Assembly (NCBI GenBank): GCA_008690995.1
Contig: VRMN01000001.1
Location: forward strand, 868,001-932,000
DNA length: 64,000 bases
Origin: Porphyridium purpureum
Taxonomy: Eukaryota > Rhodophyta > Bangiophyceae > Porphyridiales > Porphyridiaceae
Reading direction: 5' to 3'
Part shown: positions 48,572 through 57,782 of the stretch, piece by piece
Layout of the letters: each line of letters begins with the position of its first letter
Position numbering within the stretch: the stretch's first letter is position 1
The notes under the pieces: generated by a model
What the model was told of the DNA's origin: nothing
Databases searched by the model: none
The model's input: only the letters and a program-made list of their open reading frames with translations
Position numbers and translations under genes: made by a program

Positions 48572-48833
48572 GCTCAATGGAGACTCTTGCCATGCACACA
48601 AACACGCACAATCCCACTTTGCCCCGACACGCCACACGCACGCACATCGCTCGCTGAAAAATAAAATAATCATAATGATTACTATATTTAATTTATTAAT
48701 TAAGTTTTGGAAGAGTGAAACAAAAGAAGAAGAAAAAGCAAGCGGAAGATCGATGAAGCGCGGTCGATTGGAGAGGAGGGGCGGGACGGGACGACGACGG
48801 ACGTGACTGCGCGGTTTCCTGCAGTGCGCGAAG
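48572..48833. promoter_or_regulatory. AT-rich bidirectional promoter with inverted repeat
   Basis: 262 bases between two divergent starts. An AT-rich core (about 48655-48715) contains TAATCATAATGATTA at 48667-48681, a perfect inverted repeat around a central A, like a homeodomain-type palindrome. No GTACAG element was seen. Confidence 0.45.
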
Positions 48834-50318
48834 ATGGCAGCGACGCGCTGGATAAGTCGAGGCGCCGTATCCCTGCGCACCGTGCCGGAATTGCTCGTGG
48901 GTACACGCTTTGGGGCAGGTGCACCTGCAGCAGCAGGGGTTCGTGTGGAAAGGCAAGAACCAGGTCGGACGCAAATCAAGCGGCACGCGTGGCTTGCCGC
49001 TGTCGGGGCAGAGACAAATGGTGGAAATGCAGGAAAATTTCAAGTACGGGGCAACAGCTGTCGAGCGTCCGAGTTCGTCGGGCGGGGAATCAATCTAACT
49101 GCCCAAACGCACAAGCGCAATATGAGCAAGTCGGCGCAAAGCGCAAGTATTATCGAGACAAGCATCGATGCGGAAATATCCGGGACAGATAGAGAAAGAT
49201 CAGATCCAGACAGCAAAGCAGAGGGCAAGAAGGGCGGATACATGGCACCGAAAGGGCAGTTGCCGGATATTAATGTACCTAAGCCCGACCTCAAGGTTTG
49301 GATGGATCCCGATATTCCCATGGCCATCTTTCAGGACGTTCAAATTCTCAAGCAGCGCGGTTTTTTCGAGTTCACATTCTTTCCTGATCGCTTTAGGATT
49401 TACACGAGGAAACAAACCATTGACCTGGAAATTCCGTATTCGGACGTGAAAGGAATCATTGGGTTCCCGTCAATCAAAACTGGACACCTTGATCGGGTCA
49501 GGGTCTTTATCTCGCTCAAAAAATCCATCAAGATGAGAGGACAGCTCTACAATTATTTGATCCCGTGCTTTGTGGTGCATAGAAAACTGAGTGTGAAAAT
49601 GCTAAACGTCAAGGCGGAGGAGCTTGTCGCGAATTACGGATCTCACCTCCCAAAGGTAATTCAAGGTTCTTGGTGGGCCGTCTTTACTTCCGTCATGAAG
49701 CACATGATTTGGAAGGATGCGGAACTCCCGAAATCTGTGTATTGTATGGATCCAGTGAAACCTGTGGCCGCAGTCATGAGGAAGAACGAAGGTCACTTGT
49801 ACTTTTGCGAGGCCTGTTTCATTTGGGTGAAAAAGCCTCCTTTGATAATCTGGTTCGAGGACATTGAAGTCGTCAATTTTCTGTTGAATAAGCCGGTGAA
49901 CAAGCCAGGTAGTCTGCTGGCGAAGAAGCCGAGGATGAAGGGTGGTCTTACGATGATTGTCACCTTGAAAGATTCGACAGAGTGGGAGTTTTTCGATATT
50001 TTGGTCACTGAAACGAAGAGACTGCAGAATCATCTTGCACGCCGTGGCGTGGAAGTCATTCCAGTACGGGAAGACCAAATTGCAGGGACCAAAAAGTCGA
50101 AGCAGAAGAAGAAGAACAAGACGGTGGGGGAAGGGGATGAAATGAGCTCAGACAGCGACAGCGACTACTTCAGCAGCGACTCTGAGAGCGACGACACAGA
50201 ATCAGAGCAGTACGCCATCGACGCGTCTTCTCTGCAGCAACCTTTGAAAAAGTCGCGAGGTGACGAAGAAAATTTATCCTTTGCTGAACTCGCTCGTCGC
50301 GTCCCCAGAGAACCCTAG
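48834..50318 (+). CDS. SSRP1/Pob3-like tandem-PH protein, paralogue 1
   Basis: 494 residues. The middle (about 160-420) follows the double PH module of the FACT subunit SSRP1/Pob3: LKQRGFFEFTFFPDRFRIYT, TIDLEIPYSDVKGI, RVFISLKKSIKMRGQLYNYL, then EGHLYFCEACFIWVKKPPLI and IIWFEDIEVVNFLL. SSRP1's N-terminal Spt16-pairing domain and HMG box are absent. The C-terminus has a basic patch (KKSKQKKKNK) followed by an acidic Ser/Asp tail (SSDSDSDYFSSDSESDD) of the histone-chaperone type. The first 50 residues (MAATRWISRGAVSLRTVPEL, Arg/Ala-rich, no acidic cluster) look like a mitochondrial or plastid presequence. A start at 49122 (MSKSAQ) would remove it and favour the nucleus. It is paralogous to the protein at 53154. 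Confidence 0.72.
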   Translation: MAATRWISRGAVSLRTVPELLVGTRFGAGAPAAAGVRVERQEPGRTQIKRHAWLAAVGAETNGGNAGKFQVRGNSCRASEFVGRGINLTAQTHKRNMSKSAQSASIIETSIDAEISGTDRERSDPDSKAEGKKGGYMAPKGQLPDINVPKPDLKVWMDPDIPMAIFQDVQILKQRGFFEFTFFPDRFRIYTRKQTIDLEIPYSDVKGIIGFPSIKTGHLDRVRVFISLKKSIKMRGQLYNYLIPCFVVHRKLSVKMLNVKAEELVANYGSHLPKVIQGSWWAVFTSVMKHMIWKDAELPKSVYCMDPVKPVAAVMRKNEGHLYFCEACFIWVKKPPLIIWFEDIEVVNFLLNKPVNKPGSLLAKKPRMKGGLTMIVTLKDSTEWEFFDILVTETKRLQNHLARRGVEVIPVREDQIAGTKKSKQKKKNKTVGEGDEMSSDSDSDYFSSDSESDDTESEQYAIDASSLQQPLKKSRGDEENLSFAELARRVPREP

Positions 50319-50433
50319 GTGCGCCTTCTGACTCGGTTTTCATGTTCACCGGCAACGAGCTCGCAAATCTACTTTCAGCGCTGGCTTCACAGAGCTGCTT
50401 GACAGCATCAGATCCGGGAAGCGTCCGCCTCAG

Positions 50434-51303
50434 TCATTCACGAACAAACACGGCGGCCATATCGATGGAGTCGGCGGTGATATGTGCGCGCGCGCGAAGT
50501 TCGGCAGGAATTTCGGTGACACTGATTTCTTTGAAGGCGTTTGGCAGCAGCACGTCGCGGTATGCTTGTGGCGAGACGCCATAAGGTGGTCCATCTGGCT
50601 TCTGTAGGTTTGGAAAGACCGAGCACAGCAAGATCGATCCTGGGGCCGTCACTTCCTTCATAGCGCGCGCCCACTTTCCACGCATGGACGGATCAATTGC
50701 GCAGAAAAAGGTGTCGTCGAAAATGAAATCAAAAGGCGCTCCTTGAGACATCCAATCCTGTGTGACAAAAAAATTCGCAACGACTCCTTTGACATTCGTG
50801 AGATCGGCCTCTCGAGCGAGGTTCTCCATTCTCTTCACCGCGATCCCGCTCAAATCAACTGCAGTCACTTGATTGGCAAACGCGCCCACTAGCACCGCAT
50901 CGTAACCGCTCCCGCACCCGGGAATCAGAGCACTACGTGGCTTCAAGGGCGGAGCGCTCTCATCTGTCGACACTCCCGATTCCGCGATTTGCTGGCGGAG
51001 ACGACCGTACTCTCCCGTCTCCAGGAAACGCTTGAGGTACGGATGAGCGGCACCACAGTCCCAGGGCGTCGAACTGGTCTCCCACTTGCTTTCCCAAAAT
51101 GAAGGTCGACTCTTGTTAATGTCTTCCCCTGAGCTAGCCATCGCAAGCACAATTGGACTCGCACAGCACCACCTCTTCCAGGTCTTGATCGTATCGCAGT
51201 GCACCGGCAACGCGCGCACACTGCTTGCGCCTCGGATGCGAACCGTGGCGGTCGGTACGCGTACCGCGACAAAACCGCTGTATTTGGGAGCAGACACAGG
51301 CAT
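50434..51303 (-). CDS. TPMT-like halide/thiol S-adenosylmethionine methyltransferase
   Basis: 289 residues from ATG at 51303, with a basic Ser/Arg/Val-rich presequence-like start; a second ATG at 51141 gives 235 residues beginning MASSGEDINKSRPSFWESKW. The catalytic domain has the TPMT family opening WESKWETSSTPWDCGAAHPY, the SAM-binding glycine motif ALIPGCGSGYDAVLVGAF, AVDLSGIAVKRM, and FDFIFDDTFFCAIDPSMRGK. Relatives in plants and algae (HOL/HTMT) methylate halides and bisulfide to volatile methyl halides or methanethiol; TPMT methylates thiopurines. Marine red algae emit methyl halides, so a HOL-like role is plausible but not shown. It is converged upon by SSRP1-like paralogue 1 and diverges from NAXD by 52 bases. 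Confidence 0.85.
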   Translation of the reverse strand: MPVSAPKYSGFVAVRVPTATVRIRGASSVRALPVHCDTIKTWKRWCCASPIVLAMASSGEDINKSRPSFWESKWETSSTPWDCGAAHPYLKRFLETGEYGRLRQQIAESGVSTDESAPPLKPRSALIPGCGSGYDAVLVGAFANQVTAVDLSGIAVKRMENLAREADLTNVKGVVANFFVTQDWMSQGAPFDFIFDDTFFCAIDPSMRGKWARAMKEVTAPGSILLCSVFPNLQKPDGPPYGVSPQAYRDVLLPNAFKEISVTEIPAELRARAHITADSIDMAAVFVRE

Positions 51304-51355
51304 GGGCGCAGTCGCAGCGCACACGCTAAAGTTGCAGAGAAATACGAGCGGCTCA
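51304..51355. promoter_or_regulatory. Very short bidirectional promoter, methyltransferase/NAXD
   Basis: Only 52 bases separate the two outermost likely starts (51303 minus, 51356 plus). If the inner starts 51141 and 51485 are used, the region is 343 bases. A perfect palindrome CGGTACGCGTACCG at 51253-51266 would be promoter DNA in that case; with the outer start it is coding. Confidence 0.4.
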
Positions 51356-52576
51356 ATGGCAGCTTTCAGCTTCCCATGTCGATGCTTTGCTTCGTGGATC
51401 GGTGGAACTGCGCACGCTAATACCGGGTTGCGTCGGAAGCGAGGCCCGAAGGACTGGAGGCTAGGAGGTCGGGTTTCCATTTGCATGGAGACCGTGCTGC
51501 GTCCCGCGCAGCGAGCAAAGCTGCTGGAAAGCTTTGAGCGGACGGGATTGGTCAAACTGGACCCGTCGTTACACAAAGGGCAGTGCGGGCGGGTGATGAT
51601 AGTTGGCGGGTCGAAAGAGTACACGGGCGCGCCATACTATGCTGGTATTAGCGCACTGCGCGCAGGCGCGGATTTGGTGCATGTCATGTGCAGCAGCGAG
51701 GCAGTGGGGCCCCTTAAGGGTTACAGTCCCGAGCTAATGGTGCATGGTATCTTGCCGTCGACAGCGACCCATCCTATGCGCAACGAAGATCCGAAGCACA
51801 ACAGCTTTTCATTTGCCCAGGAGCTGCTTGATGACGCAGCCGCGCTCGTGCAGCGAATTGACGCACTTGTGGTTGGGCCCGGTTTGGGTCGTGATTCTGT
51901 CACCATAGCCTTTGTTGAGGCGCTGCTTGTTCAAGTGGCCAGGGAAAGGCAGAAAACTGGGCGGGACTTATCGCTTGTATTTGACGCTGATGGACTGGCG
52001 CTTGTCAAGTACAAGTCCAAACTGTTCGACGCCAACTCTGCTGGGCTTCTGCCAGGTCCGGTCTTTTTAACGCCAAATGTTGTTGAATACGGCAGACTAG
52101 CGGACACTTGGCGCGAGGGTTTGGACCCGGCTTGCTCGTCCGCAGGCGAACTGCGAGCTGAACCCACGCACTTGGCGAGAGTATGGGGCCCACGCATGAT
52201 TATCGTGGAGAAAGGCCCGCGCGATATTATTGCAAGCGGTGACGAAAGAGAGCAAGCACCACTGGTTTGTAACGAGCCTGGAAGTTTGCGCAGGTGTGGT
52301 GGACAGGGTGATGTGCTGGCAGGTGTGCTAACATGCTTCGCCGCTATGCAAGCGAAAAGAGGCCAAACCGACCAAGGCCGATCCGGTGTGGCAGTGGACT
52401 TGAGGCTTGCGGCGTTTGCGGCATGTACGCTTGTGCGGGCTTCCGCTGCCGCGGCGTTTGAAAAGAAACGTCGCAGCATGCTTACCACTGACGTCATTGA
52501 ACACTTGCCCGAACGGCTGGAAATCATGTTCCCCACGAGTTATCATGAAGAGACTGAAAGGCCTCAGAGTGGCTGA
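51356..52576 (+). CDS. NAXD: ATP-dependent (S)-NAD(P)H-hydrate dehydratase
   Basis: 406 residues with a presequence-like start (MAAFSFPCRCFASWIGGTAH); a second ATG at 51485 (METVLRPAQ) would give a cytosolic form. The ribokinase-like fold shows HKGQCGRVMIVGGSKEYTGA, YYAGISALRAGADLVHV, DALVVGPGLGRD, DADGLALV, VFLTPNVVEYGRL, and the ATP-site block GSLRRCGGQGDVLAGVL with the conserved GDxLAG. The enzyme repairs hydrated NAD(P)H, a damage product, using ATP; its epimerase partner NAXE is not nearby. Length and motifs match CARKD/NAXD. Animals and plants send NAXD to cytosol and organelles by alternative starts, and the two ATGs here would allow the same (inference). Confidence 0.93.
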   Translation: MAAFSFPCRCFASWIGGTAHANTGLRRKRGPKDWRLGGRVSICMETVLRPAQRAKLLESFERTGLVKLDPSLHKGQCGRVMIVGGSKEYTGAPYYAGISALRAGADLVHVMCSSEAVGPLKGYSPELMVHGILPSTATHPMRNEDPKHNSFSFAQELLDDAAALVQRIDALVVGPGLGRDSVTIAFVEALLVQVARERQKTGRDLSLVFDADGLALVKYKSKLFDANSAGLLPGPVFLTPNVVEYGRLADTWREGLDPACSSAGELRAEPTHLARVWGPRMIIVEKGPRDIIASGDEREQAPLVCNEPGSLRRCGGQGDVLAGVLTCFAAMQAKRGQTDQGRSGVAVDLRLAAFAACTLVRASAAAAFEKKRRSMLTTDVIEHLPERLEIMFPTSYHEETERPQSG

Positions 52577-53153
52577 AATTGTATATGGTCTGATCGTGTA
52601 AAATCAATATCACGTCGTCTGTATTCACTCGTCTTGAGAGCGATGAGGAAGCATCTACGCATGTTCATGAACCGAATCCTGTGCATTCCTCCGAGGGATC
52701 TGATGGTAGCCAGGAGTGAAAGAAGGGGTACCATGGATTCTGCACTTTCCGTAGGGAAGCAACGTTCTGGGCGTTTTGGAAACCGTTGCTGATCAGTATC
52801 TTCTGGCGATGGCCTCAGCATCGTGGGCTTCCGCGCCGGTGCGAGCATGCGGGATCCTGTTTCAAAGCACCATTCCGACGGCAGTGTAGCAGATGTATAG
52901 CACGTTAAAAGCCGACCTGGAAGGCTTGAGTGCGGAGCGCTCTTTCGTTTTCTGGCGATTACCAACAAGCATAAGCCTCCGGTTTTGTTCTCGTCGTCAC
53001 ACACGTGTCTTGGAGCCCTTGCCTCCTCAAGGAATGATCACAATGGTCAAACCGGTTCAAGACAACTTGCTTAACTGGTACGATAAACCGATAACAACAG
53101 TTGCGTGCGGGCGCGAGGATGCGCGCGGTGGATCGCTCGTGGACAACGAGAGC
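52577..53153. other. Spacer before SSRP1-like paralogue 2
   Basis: About 580 bases. The paralogue 2 frame is open back to an ATG at 52893 (MYSTLKADLEGL), so up to 87 more residues are possible. No GTACAG element or other gene was seen; a minus-strand frame here is not protein-like. Confidence 0.4.
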
Positions 53154-54935
53154 ATGGCGTCACAGCTCCTTCGCAATGTTTTACATCGCAGACACGCCGT
53201 GTGCGAGGCAGTCCTTCCACGCATGCGCGCGCGCGAACATGTATTGCTGCCGGGGAATAAGCAACCCGGATTTCTGGCAGGTGGCACGCGCGCACGGTTT
53301 TGCTCCAGTAGGGATAACGGCCCTCCCGAGGATGTTGATAACGGATCTGAAGGTGCTTTATGGTTAGCCCAGAACATATTTCATACACCGCTGCCAGAGT
53401 CGGTCGTTCCCCTGGCGAATTTGCCGGGAAATCTACCAAAGACGAGCGAGGGAAGGGAGGAGCCTCACGATAGCGGCCAGACCCGCGAGCTCGGAAGTCG
53501 CGAAACGGGCTTCGGGGAAGAGGTCAGGGTTCCAAATAATGATCTTATAATCAAGGCCAACACAATAGGACCGCAGCACAAAAACCAGAAGAGAGGCAAG
53601 CAGAGAACCGGCCTGGGCCTGGACGAGTCGCACGTTCCGAAATTGGATCTCAGAATCAAGGCAAACATTCTAGGACCGCAACACAAGCCGCCACCAGGAG
53701 GCAAAAGGAAATATGGTCCAGGTTATATCCCGAAAAAGCTACCCCGGCCGTATTTACCACAAACGACAAAGTTTGCGCCGGTCATTAATGCCATGTACCC
53801 GAAACCACCGAATCCGAATACGGACCCGGACAGTTTGGAGTTGGATGAAGAAGTACCGCTTGCCGTCTTTCCAGACGTACAATTACTGAAACAGCGCGGC
53901 TTTTTTGAAGTATCCTTCTACCCGAAGAAGTTCAGGATGTACGTGCGACTGCATACCATTGACCTCTCTATTCCGTATTCGGAGGTGCAACGAGTATTTT
54001 CGTTCCCAAGTCCAAGGCCCAAAGGCGCGCATCGTGAGCGAGTTCGGGTTTATGTATCACTTGCTCATCCAATCAAAATGAGAGGCGTTTCCTACTCGGT
54101 CATCGCCTTTTGCTTCATTGTTTCCAAAAAGGTGAGGTTTCGGATGCAAAACATCAACGAGACGCAGCTTATGAACATTTACGGTGACAAATTGTTGATC
54201 GAAGAGGTAGGCCAGTGGTGGTCTGTCTTCACGAATGTCATGAGGCACATGGTGTGGAAAAAGGAGAAGATTCCCAACACGATATTTTCTGTGCTGCCGA
54301 GAAAGCCGATACACACGAGGCACAGGGGATTTGAAGGCCATCTTTTTTTCCTCGAAGCGTGCTTCATCTACATGAAGAGGCCTCCCATGCTAATTCCATA
54401 CACCGACGTTGAAATTATGCATATCTTGAAGTACCCGCCCATGAAGAAGCCCTTGGAGAAGGATTTGACTGAACAGAATCTTCGGGGAAGTATGACGTTA
54501 AGAGTCGCCCTCAAGGACTCTAGAAAGCTCACTTTCAATGAGATTAGTCTGAGAGAGTTGGGAACACTCCAAAAGTTTCTGGAAGTCCACCATGTGCCAG
54601 TAGTCTTGAACGTCGTCCCCCCGGCGGAATCCGACGCAGAGAAGAAAGATGCATTCAAGAATATCATTGATTACTGGGAAGATGATCGCGTGAATCTGGA
54701 ACGCGGCACCTATCAGGACTACATAGCCATGAGTGTAGAGGAACTTCAGCGAAGAGCTAAGCGCCTGAAAGAGTCAGGCGAGGAAAGCTACGATACACTT
54801 TGCCGAAAGGAGTTTCAGAAAAGGGTCGAACGAGTGAAGAAGGAGTATAATCTCCCAGACTTTGACCTCGGGGAGGTTGATGCCGACGTGTACGAACACG
54901 CGTTTGATGACCCACCATGGGCGGAACATAGCTAA
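53154..54935 (+). CDS. SSRP1/Pob3-like tandem-PH protein, paralogue 2
   Basis: 593 residues from ATG at 53154, chosen because the protein then opens with a typical mitochondrial presequence (MASQLLRNVLHRRHAVCEAV) ending in an Arg-rich cleavage-like site (GTRARFCSS). An ATG at 52893 is also in frame. A two-copy internal repeat follows (listed separately). The double PH module (about 240-480) parallels paralogue 1: LLKQRGFFEVSFYPKKFRMY, TIDLSIPYSEVQRVF, VYVSLAHPIKMRGVSYSVIA, then EGHLFFLEACFIYMKRPPML. The C-terminal 110 residues are charged and helical (MSVEELQRRAKRLKESGEES) and lack an acidic tail. SSRP1's HMG box and N-terminal domain are absent. No organellar SSRP1-like protein is familiar to me; the role is unknown. 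Confidence 0.7.
   Translation: MASQLLRNVLHRRHAVCEAVLPRMRAREHVLLPGNKQPGFLAGGTRARFCSSRDNGPPEDVDNGSEGALWLAQNIFHTPLPESVVPLANLPGNLPKTSEGREEPHDSGQTRELGSRETGFGEEVRVPNNDLIIKANTIGPQHKNQKRGKQRTGLGLDESHVPKLDLRIKANILGPQHKPPPGGKRKYGPGYIPKKLPRPYLPQTTKFAPVINAMYPKPPNPNTDPDSLELDEEVPLAVFPDVQLLKQRGFFEVSFYPKKFRMYVRLHTIDLSIPYSEVQRVFSFPSPRPKGAHRERVRVYVSLAHPIKMRGVSYSVIAFCFIVSKKVRFRMQNINETQLMNIYGDKLLIEEVGQWWSVFTNVMRHMVWKKEKIPNTIFSVLPRKPIHTRHRGFEGHLFFLEACFIYMKRPPMLIPYTDVEIMHILKYPPMKKPLEKDLTEQNLRGSMTLRVALKDSRKLTFNEISLRELGTLQKFLEVHHVPVVLNVVPPAESDAEKKDAFKNIIDYWEDDRVNLERGTYQDYIAMSVEELQRRAKRLKESGEESYDTLCRKEFQKRVERVKKEYNLPDFDLGEVDADVYEHAFDDPPWAEHS
53541..53716 (+). repeat. 35-residue internal repeat in SSRP1-like paralogue 2
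   Basis: Two copies offset by exactly 105 bases: DLIIKANTIGPQHKNQKRGK (from 53541) and DLRIKANILGPQHKPPPGGK (from 53646). The conserved core is DLxIKANxxGPQHK. DLRIKA also occurs in the unrelated-looking protein at 59866. Confidence 0.75.
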
Positions 54936-55895
54936 TGTTGCACGAGAATCCAGGGTAGAGCGCTCGCGTCCTGCTCACGGCGTCGACTGCACGACTGGCG
55001 CAGTGAAAGATGGTGGGCGAGCTTTCACTGCCTGGCCGTCCTGATTCCGTGTGCATGCGAAGAAGACTTTCCACGCTTTCTAGCACACGATGATCACGTT
55101 CTTCTATCAGTATATAACAGTCATACGCAGGAGCGCAAAGCACGAGATGACAGTGATCCTGAATATTTGAATCAAGTATGTGGTGAAGCTTTGCACATTG
55201 CGATTGATAATGTCACTGTTCGGACGATGCTCGACGTACACGCAGCCCGTGGAAAGCGCATGAGCATCGTCTGGACCGTGTTCCCGCCTAGGTCCAGCGC
55301 CACAACATGCTGGCGTGCGAGAAGGTGGCTGCGGTTCCCATCCTAGTACGCATGCGGAGGTTGCTCGTATTACGGTTGTGGTTCGTGCTGCTGCCGCGGC
55401 TCTAGCAGTTACACACCGGTTTTTCTGGCACCCGCGCGTGATGAGGTCGCGTCGGCTTTCCTGAACGCTGTCGACGTGGCTGCACGTCACCGCGTCCGGA
55501 CAGTTAGGTTGTCTGGGGTGTTTCATGACCTGTCCCTTGTCCGCGAATGCCTATCTGGGGATAGCTCCAACTTGAAGCAGCATGTCTCCGCCGCCGTAGC
55601 GACGGGCGCTATATCTTATCGCCACCGGCCCTTTGTCTTTCATCTCAAGCTGCGCATCGCGACTCAAAGATTTACGTTCCAGGTAGTGAGTGCCATAAGA
55701 AAAGCTTCGTCTTCAATTTTCATCCTCTTCGTCAGGCAGCTGCCACCTGAATGGTCAATTTTCTTCTCCGAGTGGCAATGCGACACTCATCGGATGCGAT
55801 CGATGGCCCGCAATCGGAGCGGATCAGAGCGGACAGATAGACACCCGGTGACATTGATATCTAATCGTGCTCATGCCTATTTGGTGTCCTTCTGA
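54936..55895 (+). other. Protein-like open stretch interrupted by one in-frame stop, unrecognised
   Basis: In the frame of the preceding gene, just after its stop, 54936-55343 reads protein-like text (CEEDFPRFLAHDDHVLLSVY, EYLNQVCGEALHIAIDNVTV) without an early ATG. After TAG at 55344-55346, the same frame is open to 55895 (ARDEVASAFLNAVDVAARHR, LSGVFHDLSLVRECLSG, HRPFVFHLKLRIATQRFTFQ). An intron removing the stop, a decayed gene, or two unrelated exons are possible. Other frames in 55290-55420 are also open, so the join cannot be fixed by eye. No family was recognised. Confidence 0.3.
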
Positions 55896-55936
55896 ATCGC
55901 AATCCATGAGCTGGGGGCTCCGTGCTTTTGGCTGAC

Positions 55937-57415
55937 TCACTTTTCCAGGACTTTTTGATCGATTGCAATGCCCGTGTGCCGCGCAAACTTGGTGTCGAGG
56001 GCGACCACAATCGCGTCACCGACCCTGAGCTGCGTGACAGATACACCTGTGTTGGCTGAGTCCGCTCCCGTTTTCGTGTCCGCACTCGGTACGGCCAGTT
56101 TTACTGTCTCGGCGTTCTGCAACATGATTGAAAAGCGACGTATCTCTCCGTCTTCGCACGAAGCCTCCGCTTCGACCAGGAGCAACGGTCGCTGCTCAAT
56201 TTTGACCCTGCCTACCACTGCAGTCCGCGCCGATCCCGCGTGTGCACTCACCACCAGCACGCGCCTGCCCGCATGCAACTCTGAGAGATAAGCTGTACGC
56301 CCCTGTGGCGCGCGAGTATACGCGCACACAGCGGATGCGTTCACACGAAACGGACGCGACGCCACGTACGCGTTTTCACTGGCCTCGCTGAGCACGAGAA
56401 ACATACCCTGGCTCGAGTTGCCGACCAGTATGCCTTCGTCGGGTCGCAAAATTTGACACATGTCCACGCACACACGGTCCCCCATCCCAACCGGCGTGAC
56501 AGAAACCACACGTGCGACTTGTGGCTGCATGCCAGCCAGGCCATCCGGACCGCTACCACCAGCCTCGCTCGCCAGCTCCAGCTGCGACCTTAGCTGGATC
56601 ACTTGTAGCGCGTCGCTTGCTTCCAGAATCACGCCGTCCATGCCGCGGTCCAGCGACTCGAGCATGGGCCACGCATCATCCACCGCATCGACCTTGGCAA
56701 GCAGCTGGACGGCGGGTAGCGTCGATCCACCGCGAGCTGTCGTCGACCCTGCCACTGCAATAAGGTTTTCAGCCGGAATCCTGCTCCACGTCGAGCCCTT
56801 TTCTGATGTCGTCGCGTCCATAATGAGCATGCGCATGCGGCCCGCTTCTTGCTTCAGTGCACATATCGCCTGCTCCTGTTGCATTTCAGATTTTAAGCGA
56901 ACGTATTCGGCTACAGCACGGCCGACTGGTGCTGGCGTGTGCTCCGCGTTGGTGATCTCCAACCGATAAACTTCGAGCCAGTCGGTATCTAACGAATCCC
57001 CACGAATGCCAACAGAGCTGCTGACGACACAAAACGCACGATGCCTCGCCAAAGCCGAATAGGAAGCATATTGCTCCGCGGCAGACGCACGCGCACCGTC
57101 GGTCGAAAAGTCATAAACAAAGTCCTCAAAGCCGGCCTCAATTGCTGCCGTAAACGCCGCTTTACTGCGTGGCATGATCCAAACCACGCGCGAGCGATTA
57201 GCATACTGCCAATGTGCTCGCACCTCCTCATCTATCTCACCAGTCGCAGCCGCAGCCGCAGGACCGTCAACGATGCCCATGCGCAGGCGCGCATGACGCC
57301 GCGCAAAACAAACACCCACTCGCACATGCCTCAATCCCGCGCACCTTGACGGATCCGGCGTCGCACTTCTGCACCGTCTCAGTTCCTTCCCTGCCAGACA
57401 TGCGAACGCCGCCAT
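55937..57415 (-). CDS. 3-dehydroquinate synthase II (archaeal-type), probably plastid
   Basis: 492 residues with an Arg/Ala/Cys-rich 45-residue N-terminus (MAAFACLAGKELRRCRSATP) like a transit peptide. The body matches the DHQS-II family: WIMPRSKAAFTAAIEAGFED, DAWPMLESLDRGMDGVILEA, and the diagnostic block GDRVCVDMCQILRPDEGILV, GNSSQGMFLVLSEASENAYV, ASRPFRVNASAVCAYTRAPQ, AYLSELHAGRRVLVV. In archaea this enzyme makes 3-dehydroquinate from an aldolase product instead of DAHP. Homologues in cyanobacteria and photosynthetic eukaryotes are annotated the same way but, to my knowledge, their reaction is not settled. It diverges from the novel-family gene at 57936. Confidence 0.9.
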   Translation of the reverse strand: MAAFACLAGKELRRCRSATPDPSRCAGLRHVRVGVCFARRHARLRMGIVDGPAAAAATGEIDEEVRAHWQYANRSRVVWIMPRSKAAFTAAIEAGFEDFVYDFSTDGARASAAEQYASYSALARHRAFCVVSSSVGIRGDSLDTDWLEVYRLEITNAEHTPAPVGRAVAEYVRLKSEMQQEQAICALKQEAGRMRMLIMDATTSEKGSTWSRIPAENLIAVAGSTTARGGSTLPAVQLLAKVDAVDDAWPMLESLDRGMDGVILEASDALQVIQLRSQLELASEAGGSGPDGLAGMQPQVARVVSVTPVGMGDRVCVDMCQILRPDEGILVGNSSQGMFLVLSEASENAYVASRPFRVNASAVCAYTRAPQGRTAYLSELHAGRRVLVVSAHAGSARTAVVGRVKIEQRPLLLVEAEASCEDGEIRRFSIMLQNAETVKLAVPSADTKTGADSANTGVSVTQLRVGDAIVVALDTKFARHTGIAIDQKVLEK

Positions 57416-57782
57416 CGTATCTCGCGTCGCGACGACGCGATCCAGACGACCAATTCACAAAAGCACACAGCTCGCTAGCCAGCTCGCTAGCGCGCCGCAC
57501 ACCAGGATTGAGCACAGTCTAGATAGCTTGTCCACATCGGTGTATTGCGGTGGGGCAAAACGCGCAGCGCGCAGCGGTCACGTGATGGCGCAACGCCGCG
57601 GAACCAGGAACCAAACAGCCGCACTTGCACGCGGGCTGTGCCCAAGCTTCGTACGTGCCGCACACACCCATTCAAGTGCTGCCGGCTGAATATTTTAAAG
57701 AATATGTTAAACATGGACTTAAACAATGAGTTCACATATAAACGCGCTGTTTTACTATAAGAAATACCGCGCCCGGCGAGCG

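Noticed and set aside
51253-51266. Palindrome CGGTACGCGTACCG as an operator
   Set aside because: It falls inside the likely presequence of the methyltransferase and may simply be coding; kept only as a note.
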